The notes beneath the pieces were generated by a model that was not told the origin of the DNA, did not search any database, and was given only the letters and a program-made list of their open reading frames with translations. The position numbers and the translations under genes are program-made. Positions 1 to 7,140 of a stretch of 12,090 nt of DNA are shown here, in pieces. Within the stretch, counting starts at the first letter, position 1. Each line of letters starts with the position of its first letter. The stretch comes from Mollicutes bacterium (lineage in GTDB: Bacteria > Bacillota_I > Bacilli_A > RF39 > UBA660), in assembly GCA_012841465.1 (NCBI GenBank), contig DUUS01000037.1, forward strand, positions 1 to 12,090, read 5' to 3'.

Positions 1-59
1 CGAAGGGCGTCCTTGAGTGAGTTAAATATAAGAAGCAAAAATCAACTATTTCGTTATGC

Positions 60-435
60 TATAGTAGAGAGAGGAAATAGGGCTGCGAGCTCGGTGGCTG
101 AAAGCCACAAGAGCCTGCAGTCGGGAAAAATTTTTTTGCGAGTGTGCGAGTAACTTTGAAATATGGCTATGCTATATTTCAGGTTATATGAGCAAGTATA
201 GGTAATATATTTGCTAATATAGCTAGATATATTCTCGCTATCTGGATAAAGTTGTAAATTTGCCTCAAACTCTTGCTTCAATCTCAGAGCTAATTGGGAG
301 AATAGCACGATGTTCAACTTCAACAACGCCAATTGTAGTGTGAATTCGAATAAGTAGTTCTTTCCGCTGGTCTAGTTCTGATTCACTTAGTTAATCAGAG
401 ATGATATAAGTGCAAAAACGAAAGTTTCCACTTAA
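60..435 (+). ncRNA. candidate structured leader RNA (T-box-like motifs, unproven)
   Basis: No convincing protein is seen here, but the plus strand is dense in helices. A three-tier stem at 83-120 stacks CTGC/GCAG, GCTC/GAGC and GTGGCT/AGCCAC around a GAA loop. Further pairs are 151-164 with 174-186, AATTGG (291-296) with CCAATT (329-334), GTGAAT (340-345) with ATTCAC (381-386), the competing TCTGATT (377-383) with AATCAGA (393-399), and TAAGTG (407-412) with CACTTA (429-434) enclosing AAAC-GAAA-GTTT. AGTAGAGAGAGG (63-74), GGTG (93-96) and AATAAGTAG (349-357) loosely recall T-box leader motifs. The diagnostic tRNA-acceptor bulge (TGGNACCNCG) is absent and no synthetase or amino-acid gene follows. 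It may be a decayed T-box leader or another structured RNA class. The helices are seen directly; the class is inference. Confidence 0.33.
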
Positions 436-478
436 ATGTGTATAGAGAGTAACTTCAAAGAAAATAATTGTCATAAAT

Positions 479-503
479 AAAAAACAGCATAAGCTGTTTT
501 TTT
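479..503 (+). terminator. bidirectional intrinsic terminator
   Basis: AAAAAACAGC (479-488) pairs perfectly with GCTGTTTTTT (493-502) around an ATAA loop, with T-runs on both strands. It can end plus transcripts from the structured region at the left and minus transcripts of the exported-protein gene at 544-1170. AGTGCAAAAA at 409-418 is perfectly complementary to 499-508, so an upstream strand could compete for the 3' arm. Confidence 0.85.
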
Positions 504-543
504 GCACTAAAGAGGAAAGTAATTATAGTGCTTTTGTATGATT

Positions 544-1170
544 TTAATCTATTATTTGCTCGAATGATATCTCAGCACTCATTTCTAAAGTAAGTTCTTC
601 AGTTGTAGCTAGTAGTCCTATTTCTGTATCATCTTCATCAAGCATTGTTTCATTCTCGCCCTCATACCATTGGAAGTAAATCCTAATTGTAAATGGTTCA
701 AAACTAAACTCATCTACATTATTATCGTAAAATAGAGCGTTGACAATTGAAGTTTCTTCTAAGGAAATAACTTCTATTTCTTCACCATCAATATGCGTTT
801 CAGGAATTATGCTATACTTGGTTATCATAACATCAGGAATAAATTCATTATTGATACTTAATTCAACTGTATATTTAAAAGATAAGTCAACATTAGATGG
901 ATCTATTTCGATATCAAAATAACCTTTTGATGACGGTGCTAAAGTATTACTAGCAATATTTTCGTTTTCTTCTATAACTGGAGTAATATTAATTGATGAA
1001 TCACTACTTTGAGTAATGTCTTCATTGTTTAGTAATATTTGCCATTTAGAAAAAGTAACATTAATATCGCTCTTAGCACTTGCAACATACCTAGAATAGG
1101 TATTACTCATAAGTCCTAAAGAGGCCGTGAATAAAAACATTAATATGATTATTTTTATTTTTTTGACAAT
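544..1170 (-). CDS. exported SipW/TasA-like surface protein, hypothetical
   Basis: Roughly 208 residues, with a short basic N-terminus (VKKIK), a hydrophobic stretch of about 17 residues and then an SxxYSRYVASA-type segment. This is the pattern of the SipW-dependent exported proteins of Firmicutes (TasA and camelysin relatives). The mature part is acidic and rich in beta-prone stretches with Asn, Ser and Thr, consistent with a beta-sandwich surface protein; no catalytic motif is seen. Choice of start: the frame is open to a TTG at 1197, but a good promoter -10 box lies at 1197-1202 and AAAGGAG at 1182-1188, so that TTG and the GTG at 1194 would not be transcribed or would precede the ribosome site. 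The best placed codon is ATT at 1168-1170, giving (M)VKKIKIII. An internal ATG near residue 11 is the fallback. It is monocistronic, with its own promoter and terminator. No sipW gene lies in the window. The family assignment is inference from signal type and composition. Confidence 0.6.
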   Translation of the reverse strand: MVKKIKIIILMFLFTASLGLMSNTYSRYVASAKSDINVTFSKWQILLNNEDITQSSDSSINITPVIEENENIASNTLAPSSKGYFDIEIDPSNVDLSFKYTVELSINNEFIPDVMITKYSIIPETHIDGEEIEVISLEETSIVNALFYDNNVDEFSFEPFTIRIYFQWYEGENETMLDEDDTEIGLLATTEELTLEMSAEISFEQIID

Positions 1171-1280
1171 GGTTACACACTCTCCTTTACACACCAATTA
1201 TATTTTAATAATGGTCGCTTTACAATAACTAAGTGTAAAACCAGAGTGTACTTTACACACTTTGTGTACACTTTGTAAAC
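1171..1280. repeat. TTTACACAC repeat cluster over the promoter
   Basis: CTTTACACAC occurs at 1185-1194 and 1251-1260, GTTACACAC at 1172-1180, and related GTGTAC/GTACAC words at 1264-1272. The copies flank the minus-strand promoter at 1197-1225, so they are operator candidates. No regulator is identified. Confidence 0.35.
1197..1225 (-). promoter_or_regulatory. promoter of the exported-protein gene
   Basis: On the minus strand, TTGTAA (1225-1220), a 17-base spacer and TATAAT (1202-1197) form a sigma-A-like promoter. Transcription would start near 1190, just ahead of AAAGGAG (1188-1182), which places the translation start further downstream. Confidence 0.7.
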
Positions 1281-1578
1281 TATATATACATTAAACTATT
1301 TGGCATATTCCTTTTAAAGTATTTATCAAACATTGTTAACATAAGTATTTCTATTTTAAACTTAAATGATTAGATTGTTAAATACACAAAAATAGAGTGA
1401 ATGTTAACATAAAGATTATATCGCTACTTATATTGCTACTTTTTTGTTTGTGATTAAAAAACCTTCAACTTGAAATTGGAGTTTTTTTATTTTGTCTAGT
1501 ATATGATTAAAATATTAAAATGATATTAATTTGTAATTTCTAATAAAAATAATCATATATTTAAACGGAGGACAAGTT
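1198..1578. other. intergenic region between divergent genes
   Basis: This 380-base gap has no gene. It contains the minus-strand promoter and TTTACACAC repeats described separately. GTTAACATAA occurs twice (1335-1344 and 1403-1412). GCTACTT occurs at 1423-1429 and again as GCTACTT at 1435-1441. A terminator-like hairpin lies at 1456-1488. A perfect 10-base inverted repeat, TATATGATTA (1500-1509) and TAATCATATA (1550-1559), lies directly before the ribosome site of the ATPase gene. A weak TTGTAA (1531-1536) with a CATATA/TATATT box downstream may drive the ATPase; this promoter call is tentative. Confidence 0.5.
1456..1488 (+). terminator. orphan terminator-like hairpin
   Basis: AAAAAA-(C)-CTTCAA (1456-1468) pairs with TTGGAGTTTTTT (1476-1487) around a 7-base loop, with one bulge and a G-T pair, followed by a T-run. 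No plus-strand gene lies between 1200 and here. It would therefore end either a small unannotated RNA or a leader transcript of the ATPase gene. Confidence 0.5.
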
Positions 1579-4164
1579 ATGGAATGGGCTGGATTAAATG
1601 ATGAAGAAGTAATTCAAAGTAAAAAAAAGCATGGTAGTAACAAAATAGAATCAAAAGATGAAAACAAATTCATAAAATTACTTATTGAATCTTTAGGAGA
1701 TCCAATAATAAAGATTCTATTAATTGCTTTATCAGTTAAAGTAGTTTTTTTATTTAGGGAGTTTGATTGGTTTGAAACGCTTGGAATATTAATAGCTATA
1801 TTTCTCGCCTCATTTATTTCTTCAATAAGTGAATATGGAAGTGGAAAAGCATTTAAGAAGTTATTTGATAAAAATAATGAAGTTTATTCAAAGGTTAGAA
1901 GAAATAATATAACAACAGAAGTACTAAGTGAAGATTTAGTAGTTGGTGATATTGTTTTTTTATCATCTGGTGAAGCGGTTCCAGCAGATGGAATAATAAT
2001 TAAGGGAGAAATAACTGTAGATGAGTCAGCTCTTACTGGAGAAAGTTATGAAGTAAATAAGTATGCAGCAACTAACAAGGTAAGTGAAAAAAACACTCTT
2101 TACAAAGGAAGTGTTGTTTATTCTAAAGAATGTACCATGAAAATAACTCATGTTGGATTAAATACAGTTTATGGGCTTGCAGCTAAGCAGTTAACTGAGC
2201 AAGATCATGATAGTCCGCTTAAATTAAGATTAAGGGAGCTTGCTAAGTTTATTAGTAGAATCGGTTATGTTGCTGCTATACTAGTTTTTATTTCATACTT
2301 ATTATCAGTTTATATAATTAGTAATAATTTTGTACCATCAGAGATATTACTTAGTTTAAGAAATCCAGTATATTTGGTTGATAATTTAATTTATGCTTTA
2401 ACTCTGTCAGTGACAATAATCATTGTGTCTGTTCCTGAAGGTCTTCCGATGATGGTTGCTTTAGTACTTTCAATTAATACTAAAAAGATGCTTAAAGATC
2501 AAGTTTTAGTAAGAAAATTAGTAGGTATTGAAACAGCTGGTTCATTAAATGTCCTTTTAACTGATAAAACTGGAACTTTAACTAGAGGTGCTCTATCAGT
2601 AATAGGAGTATGTGACCATGATGGAAGAAAATATAGTGATGAAGTAGAGCTTATGAAATATCCTAAATATTTAAATGTTGTAGCATCTTCAATTAATATT
2701 AATAATGCCTCAATAATATCTGATGGAAAATTAATTGGTGGAAATACAACCGATCAAGCGTTAAAGAAATTTATAACTTCATATTCACCTGAGGAGGTAA
2801 TTAAATCAAATCCTTTTGACAGTAATCTTAAATATTCAAGTGTAACTACTAAAGAAAGATTTTATATTAAAGGTGCAAGTGAAGAAGTTCTTCCTAAATG
2901 CAGATATTATTTAAATAACTTAGGTGAGAAAAAAGTATTAAGAAACACTTTAAAAATTGAAACTACCATAAATTATTATACTCAAAAAGGAAATAGAGTT
3001 ATTACGATTGCTTATAACGATAAACCAAATGAAGATAATTTAATATTTATCGGAATTATTTTAATTCAAGATGAATTAAGACCTGAAAGTTATGAAGGGG
3101 TTGAATTAATAAAAGAAGCTGATATTGATATTAAATTAATAACTGGTGATAACATAAATACAGCTCTTGCGGTTGGAAAAGAATTAAAAATTTATAGTAG
3201 TGGTGATATTGCTCTAACAAGTGATGAGTTTAACCGCTTATCAGGAGAAGAAATAAAAGAAATATTTCCACGACTTAAAATAATAGCAAGGTCTAAACCA
3301 AATGATAAAAGTAGGCTAGTTAAAATAGCTAAGGAATTAAATTTAGTAGTCGGGATGACTGGAGATGGAGTAAATGATGCACCCGCACTAAAAAAAGCTG
3401 ATGTTGGCTTTGCAATGGGAAGCGGTACTGAAGTAGCTAAAGAAGCAAGTGATATAGTAATACTTGATGATAATATAAAGTCAATAAGTAGAGCTATTCT
3501 ATATGGAAGAACGATATTTAAAAACATCCGGAAATTTATTATTTTTCAGCTTACCGTAAATATATGTGCTCTTACACTTTCTATAATTGGTCCATTTATT
3601 GGAGTAAGCACTCCAGTTACAGTTATGCAAATGCTATGGATAAATATGATTATGGACACAATTGCTGGAGTAGCCTTTGCCTATGAGGGTGCTAATTTAG
3701 AATATATGAAAGAAAAATCTAAACCAAAAGATGAACCAATAATAAATAGATATATGTATGGAGAAATTGTTTTAACTGGTTTCTATTCTTCTTTTCTATG
3801 TATTTTGTTTTTAAAACTGCCATTTTTTAAAAATCTTATTAGATATGATCTTAATGATAAATATTTCTTAACTGCTTTTTTTGCTCTCTTTGTCTTTATC
3901 GGTATTTTTAATGCTTTTAATGCCAGAACAAAAAGCCGAAATTTATTTCGAAATATTATGCAAAATAAAGTATTCTTAATTGTCTTTTTATTAGTTGCTA
4001 TAATTCAAGTATACTTTATCTACTTTGGTGGAAATATCTTTAGAACCTATGGTCTTACTATAAAAGAATTAATTATAGTATTTGGGATAGCTTTTACTGT
4101 TATACCATTTGATTTAATCAGAAAAACTTATTTAATTAAAAAAAATAGTAAGGACTATTTATAA
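1579..4164 (+). CDS. calcium-translocating P-type ATPase, PMCA type
   Basis: An 861-residue P2-type cation pump, expected to export Ca2+ from the cytoplasm using ATP. Motifs in order: an N-terminal cation-ATPase segment with the M1/M2 helices (about 28-85), the actuator TGES at 153-156, PEGLP in M4 at 286-290, the phosphorylation site DKTGTLT with Asp329, the nucleotide-domain KGASEE near 433, TGDN at 522-525 and TGDGVNDAP from 594. A six-helix C-terminus follows, with NMIMDT in M6. The PEGLP glutamate, the Asn of M5 (QLTVN) and the Asn and Asp of NMIMDT are the usual Ca2+ ligands of the IIB (PMCA/PACL) group. Length is slightly below the usual 870-900. The ATG is preceded by GGAGG at 1567-1571. 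It appears monocistronic. The substrate is inferred from family; a broader divalent specificity is possible. Confidence 0.93.
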   Translation: MEWAGLNDEEVIQSKKKHGSNKIESKDENKFIKLLIESLGDPIIKILLIALSVKVVFLFREFDWFETLGILIAIFLASFISSISEYGSGKAFKKLFDKNNEVYSKVRRNNITTEVLSEDLVVGDIVFLSSGEAVPADGIIIKGEITVDESALTGESYEVNKYAATNKVSEKNTLYKGSVVYSKECTMKITHVGLNTVYGLAAKQLTEQDHDSPLKLRLRELAKFISRIGYVAAILVFISYLLSVYIISNNFVPSEILLSLRNPVYLVDNLIYALTLSVTIIIVSVPEGLPMMVALVLSINTKKMLKDQVLVRKLVGIETAGSLNVLLTDKTGTLTRGALSVIGVCDHDGRKYSDEVELMKYPKYLNVVASSININNASIISDGKLIGGNTTDQALKKFITSYSPEEVIKSNPFDSNLKYSSVTTKERFYIKGASEEVLPKCRYYLNNLGEKKVLRNTLKIETTINYYTQKGNRVITIAYNDKPNEDNLIFIGIILIQDELRPESYEGVELIKEADIDIKLITGDNINTALAVGKELKIYSSGDIALTSDEFNRLSGEEIKEIFPRLKIIARSKPNDKSRLVKIAKELNLVVGMTGDGVNDAPALKKADVGFAMGSGTEVAKEASDIVILDDNIKSISRAILYGRTIFKNIRKFIIFQLTVNICALTLSIIGPFIGVSTPVTVMQMLWINMIMDTIAGVAFAYEGANLEYMKEKSKPKDEPIINRYMYGEIVLTGFYSSFLCILFLKLPFFKNLIRYDLNDKYFLTAFFALFVFIGIFNAFNARTKSRNLFRNIMQNKVFLIVFLLVAIIQVYFIYFGGNIFRTYGLTIKELIIVFGIAFTVIPFDLIRKTYLIKKNSKDYL

Positions 4165-4176
4165 CCTTACTATTTT
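4142..4176. terminator. bidirectional terminator inside two gene ends
   Basis: A perfect 12-base stem, AAAATAGTAAGG (4142-4153) with CCTTACTATTTT (4165-4176), surrounds the ATPase stop codon and includes the TAG stop of the opposing gene in its 3' arm. On the minus strand it is followed by a run of about eight T, on the plus strand by four. Confidence 0.75.
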
Positions 4177-4688
4177 ATAAAACCATTATGAACATATTTA
4201 GTTTCATTAACTGTAATAAAAGAATTTTCATCAATCGATTTAATTAATTTTCTAAGTTCTTTAAGATGTTTTTTATTAATTTCTAGAATAAGCAGAGTTT
4301 TATTATCATGAGTATTTAACATTGATACTCCAAAACCATGCTCTTTTATAGTTAAGATATCATTTTCATTAATAGTTGATGAAATAACATTTACAGTTAA
4401 ATGTCCATCAATATATCTAGCACTTAAAAGCATACCTAGATATGTACCTGTAGCAAAACCTCCTGCATAAGCAATTGGCACAAATATTGATTTTATACTT
4501 GGATTTAATGCCTCTTTAGCAACCATATACCAAATAAAAACTTCTATAAATGCTATTAAAGTAGCCATACCTTTATTACCTTTAACTACATTAACAGTAC
4601 GAAAAGTACCTAAGCAGACGTCCGTCATTCTTGCAAAAAATATTTTAAGACATATAAGAAATACTGTCAAATTTATCACCATCAACAT
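4170..4688 (-). CDS. DUF2179/DUF5698 membrane protein, UPF0316 family (YebE-like)
   Basis: 172 residues. Hydrophobic segments at about 4-20, 42-60 and 65-90 give an N-terminal membrane unit whose motifs (RMTDVCLGTFRTV, KGNKGMATLIAFIEVFIW, AYAGGFATGTYLGM) match the UPF0316/DUF5698 family. A soluble alpha/beta domain follows from about 95 (DGHLTVNVIS to the end), the DUF2179 domain also seen in YitT-type proteins. The function is not established; the C-terminal domain resembles small ligand-binding domains. Stop is TAG. It is convergent with the ATPase, five bases away. Start: no Shine-Dalgarno precedes either ATG (4688 or 4682). TATAAT at 4692-4687 overlaps the first ATG, which makes a near-leaderless start at the ATG of 4682 possible. 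Confidence 0.85.
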   Translation of the reverse strand: MLMVINLTVFLICLKIFFARMTDVCLGTFRTVNVVKGNKGMATLIAFIEVFIWYMVAKEALNPSIKSIFVPIAYAGGFATGTYLGMLLSARYIDGHLTVNVISSTINENDILTIKEHGFGVSMLNTHDNKTLLILEINKKHLKELRKLIKSIDENSFITVNETKYVHNGFIK

Positions 4689-4723
4689 TATAATATCATT
4701 AAACCAAAGATATGTAAATTTAA

Positions 4724-4769
4724 TTACATTTTTTAAATAGAGTATGTTATAATTTTATTGTAGTATACT
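4724..4769 (+). promoter_or_regulatory. promoter region of the 4783 gene
   Basis: TTACAT (4724-4729), an 18-base spacer and TATAAT (4748-4753) with the extended -10 TG at 4745-4746 form a plausible promoter. A second -10-like TATACT lies at 4764-4769. TGGAGG at 4773-4778 is the ribosome site. Confidence 0.5.
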
Positions 4770-4782
4770 TTATGGAGGTAAT

Positions 4783-5301
4783 ATGAATAAAAAAAGGAAG
4801 AGTAATAAATATTTAGAACTGGCTTTAATATTACTTGGAGTTATTTTATTAGTACTAGGAGCAAGTAATTTATACAAACACAGGCAGGAAAGTAAAATAA
4901 ACAGTGGTTATCTTTCTAAGTATATAGCATCAGTTCAGTATAATGAACTAGACAGTGTTATGCTTGAGTTAAATAGTGATGCCTTTTTCTATATAAGTTA
5001 TACAGGTGATTCTGATATTCATAATTTAGAAGTTAAACTAAAAAGAATTTTAGATGATCATGAACTTATTGATAATATGATTTATTTAAATGTTACTGAT
5101 CTTTTAGAAGAAGAAAACTACTTAGATAAAATAAATGAATCACTTAATTTAGAAGATACAAAAATAGAGAAACTACCAGCTATTATTTATTTTAAAGATA
5201 ACGAGCTTGTTAAAATATTAGATAGTAAATTAGCATTATTAAAATCAACTGATTTTTATCGATTGCTAGAGCAGTATGAAATAATAAAAGAAGACATTTA
5301 A
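4783..5301 (+). CDS. membrane-anchored thioredoxin-fold-like protein without CxxC
   Basis: 172 residues. A basic N-terminus (NKKRKSNK) and one transmembrane helix at about 12-30 suggest that the rest lies outside the cytoplasmic membrane. The soluble part has the order expected of a thioredoxin fold: a strand FFYISYT at 68-74, a helix LEVKLKRIL, and a strand after a KLPAIIYF segment with Pro132 where the cis-Pro of thioredoxins sits, then DNELV. The CxxC that should follow the first strand is replaced by G-D-S-D at 75-78, and there is no cysteine at all in the protein, so it cannot act as an oxidoreductase. It may be a binding or structural relative of the bacteriocin-accessory/thioredoxin-like group. 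Strong TGGAGG ribosome site; own promoter; ends in a terminator shared with the ferredoxin. Confidence 0.6.
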   Translation: MNKKRKSNKYLELALILLGVILLVLGASNLYKHRQESKINSGYLSKYIASVQYNELDSVMLELNSDAFFYISYTGDSDIHNLEVKLKRILDDHELIDNMIYLNVTDLLEEENYLDKINESLNLEDTKIEKLPAIIYFKDNELVKILDSKLALLKSTDFYRLLEQYEIIKEDI

Positions 5302-5326
5302 AAAGACCTTGAAAAAAAGGTCTTTT
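5301..5326. terminator. bidirectional terminator touching two stop codons
   Basis: AAAAGACCTT (5301-5310) pairs with AAGGTCTTTT (5317-5326) around a GAAAAAA loop. The left end shares the last base of the plus-strand stop and the right end overlaps the minus-strand ferredoxin stop, so one hairpin serves both genes. Confidence 0.85.
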
Positions 5327-5510
5327 ACTTTTCAGTAATAACTATCGCACCAGTTGGGCACATACCAGCTATATTTTCAATTTCTTCATTTACCATTTGC
5401 TTAATAACGACACTCTTGCCATCATCATCATAGTCAAAAACTTCATTATTCATTTGCATACATATACCACAAGATATACATAGGTCTTTAATTACTTCTA
5501 CTTCTTTCAT
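5325..5510 (-). CDS. single-cluster 4Fe-4S ferredoxin
   Basis: A 61-residue electron-transfer protein. Cys11, Cys14 and Cys17 form CxxCxxC and Cys51 starts the CPTGAI motif, giving exactly four ligands for one [4Fe-4S] cluster. The acidic middle (EVFDYDDDGK) and total length fit the small Bacillus/Thermotoga-type ferredoxins. There is no second cluster and no spare cysteine. GGAGG lies four bases before the ATG, and a clear promoter precedes it (5526-5555). It stands alone, with a shared terminator at its 3' end. The redox partner is unknown; in this family such proteins often serve cytochrome P450s, desaturases or general metabolism, which cannot be decided here. Confidence 0.93.
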   Translation of the reverse strand: MKEVEVIKDLCISCGICMQMNNEVFDYDDDGKSVVIKQMVNEEIENIAGMCPTGAIVITEK

Positions 5511-5525
5511 GTAACCTCCACTATA

Positions 5526-5555
5526 ATTATATAAAAGAAGCCTTTAAAAAATCAA
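5526..5555 (-). promoter_or_regulatory. promoter of the ferredoxin gene
   Basis: On the minus strand, TTGATT (5555-5550), an 18-base spacer and TATAAT (5531-5526), followed by GGAGG before the ATG at 5510. Confidence 0.75.
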
Positions 5556-5581
5556 GGGTTATTCCATTTGTTTACATTTTA

Positions 5582-5590
5582 TGATATTAT
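5582..5590 (+). promoter_or_regulatory. extended -10 promoter before the 5610 gene
   Basis: TGATATTAT at 5582-5590 is an extended -10 element with only a weak -35 (TTCCAT, 5562-5567). It predicts a transcript start near 5597, just ahead of GGTGATG and the ATG at 5610, which supports that start over the upstream TTG at 5568. Confidence 0.45.
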
Positions 5591-5609
5591 TAATGCAGAT
5601 GGTGATGTT

Positions 5610-6347
5610 ATGAGTTCTCGTATGGATAGATATAAAGATGAAACTCCAGAACTTAAAAAAAGAACTGAGTTAAAAGCAGATTTATACAGAAATGATGTAG
5701 ATAATTTAAGTAGACTTGATTTAAATTCTAATATATCAGTACTTAAAGATGATGCAAGTAATATTGATGTTGATAAAATAAGAGAAATGCTTGATAAAAG
5801 ATATCGTGAAAACACTCCTAAAAGAAAGTCTATTGAAATTGATTCTCATATAGATGAATATGAAGAAGAAAGTGATTTATATGATACTAAAGAATATGAC
5901 ATTAATGAAATCTTAGCAAAAGCAAAAACAACTAAAAAAGTAGATTATAATGAAGAACGTTTAAGAAAACTTACTAATACAAATCAAGATATTTTACAAA
6001 ACTTAAATCTAAGTCCTAAAAAAGATAAATACGAAGAAGAACAAGAATTAATGACACTTATAGATACAATTACAAAATTAGAATTAGAAAATCGAGAGAA
6101 AGCTGAAAAAGAAGCAAGTGATCTTCTTAATTTAAATAATACTGAAGAAATACTTAATTTAGAAAATTCATTTTTTACCGGTAACTTAGCAGTAACCGAT
6201 AAAGATTATGAAGATTTTAAAGATCTTCAAAGTGATATTAAATCAAATTCAATACTTATAAAGGTTTTAATATTTATATTTATAATTTTATTTATCGCTG
6301 CTATAATTATTTTATTAAATCATTTCTTATCACTAGGGTTATTTTAA
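5610..6347 (+). CDS. tail-anchored acidic coiled protein, unknown function
   Basis: 245 residues, not recognised. The first 210 or so are highly charged, rich in Asp, Glu, Lys, Asn and Leu, with stretches likely to form helices or coiled coil (for example around DKIREMLDKRYREN and TLIDTITKLELENREK). One strongly hydrophobic segment sits at the extreme C-terminus (about 217-238), ending LSLGLF. This is a tail-anchor topology with the bulk in the cytoplasm. The frame extends to a TTG at 5568, but the ribosome-site-like GGTGATG directly precedes the ATG at 5610 and a -10 element lies at 5585-5590. The next gene (yunB-like) begins 30 bases after its stop, suggesting coupling. The position beside sporulation-type genes may hint at a role in sporulation or division, but that is inference. 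Confidence 0.75.
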   Translation: MSSRMDRYKDETPELKKRTELKADLYRNDVDNLSRLDLNSNISVLKDDASNIDVDKIREMLDKRYRENTPKRKSIEIDSHIDEYEEESDLYDTKEYDINEILAKAKTTKKVDYNEERLRKLTNTNQDILQNLNLSPKKDKYEEEQELMTLIDTITKLELENREKAEKEASDLLNLNNTEEILNLENSFFTGNLAVTDKDYEDFKDLQSDIKSNSILIKVLIFIFIILFIAAIIILLNHFLSLGLF

Positions 6348-6377
6348 TATAATCCTTTTTATTTCATATAATTATGT

Positions 6378-7094
6378 GTGAAAAGAGTTAAATTTAAAAA
6401 ACAAATTAATATTGAAAAAAAGCGATTAATATTTATAATAATTATATTTATTATTATCAATACAATTTTTTTTCTTATGTATTTTTCAAAAAAATTTAGT
6501 AAAACTATTGAAGTAAGTGCTAAAAAAGAATTAAAAGAAATAACTACTAATATAGTAATAAAACATTTTACTAGAGAAAAGTTAAATGAAATAACCATTG
6601 AAGAATTAATAAATATAAGTAGAAATCAAAATGATGAAGTAATGGATGTATCTTTTAAATTAGATAGAGCCTATGCCGTAATGCTTGATATAAAAGATAA
6701 CTTAGATAAAGAAATACTTGATTTAAAAAAAGGAAATCCTCCCGAAGGAACTCATATAGTAAAAGATAATATAGTAATTAAAGTACCATATTATTCATGG
6801 ACGGATAATATACTTTTAATTAATTTAGGACCTAAAATTCATGTTCAGTTAAAACTGCTTCAAAATGTTAGAGGAGCTGTTTATAGTAAAGTAACTAGCT
6901 ATGGAATAAATAGTTTACTTTTAAATTTATATATTTCTCTCTATGTTAGAGAAGGAATTTTATATCCAGCATTAAGTGAGGATATAGAATATACATTTGA
7001 ACTACTGGTAGCATCTAAAGTTATTCAAGGTAGAATACCATCTTTTTATAATGGTATACTTGAAAATAATAGTTCAATTATAGAATTAAATTAA
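6378..7094 (+). CDS. yunB: sporulation protein YunB
   Basis: 238 residues, starting at GTG. One N-terminal transmembrane helix at about 16-36 follows a very basic leader. The remainder matches the YunB family layout: a helical segment with ITIEELINISRN, then the conserved core running from LINLGPKIHVQL through VRGAVYSKVTSYGINSLLLNLYISL to VASKVIQGRIPSFYNGI. YunB is a sporulation protein under mother-cell (sigma-E type) control in Bacillus; its molecular role is not known. No Shine-Dalgarno precedes the GTG. TATAAT at 6367-6372 would put the 5' end almost on the start codon, unless it is read through from the gene 30 bases upstream. Length fits the family (about 230-260). The call rests on motif recognition without an alignment. 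Confidence 0.82.
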   Translation: MKRVKFKKQINIEKKRLIFIIIIFIIINTIFFLMYFSKKFSKTIEVSAKKELKEITTNIVIKHFTREKLNEITIEELINISRNQNDEVMDVSFKLDRAYAVMLDIKDNLDKEILDLKKGNPPEGTHIVKDNIVIKVPYYSWTDNILLINLGPKIHVQLKLLQNVRGAVYSKVTSYGINSLLLNLYISLYVREGILYPALSEDIEYTFELLVASKVIQGRIPSFYNGILENNSSIIELN

Positions 7095-7140
7095 ACTAGT
7101 AGAACATTCTAATTTATGTTATTATTAGATTAGATGATAT

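Noticed and set aside
1..153. Open plus-strand frame from the window edge to TAA at 153
   Set aside because: The peptide is low in the codon bias of the neighbours and overlaps the 83-120 stem. It could be a gene tail, but nothing supports it.
54..332. 92-codon minus-strand open frame starting TTG in the left region
   Set aside because: No ribosome site, no recognisable motif, and leucine codons TTG/CTG unlike the TTA-rich real genes. It covers the strongest RNA helices, so a structured RNA explains the openness better.
60..435. RNase P RNA or tmRNA at the left edge
   Set aside because: GAGGAAA near 71 recalls the start of the RNase P core, but the matching 3' core motif is absent, and there is no tmRNA tag frame or tRNA-like end.
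740..922. 60-codon plus-strand frame inside the exported-protein gene
   Set aside because: It is a shadow of the minus-strand gene, with no ribosome site and no motif.
3192..3527. 111-codon minus-strand frame inside the Ca2+ ATPase
   Set aside because: It is antisense to the conserved P-domain, which fully explains the sequence.
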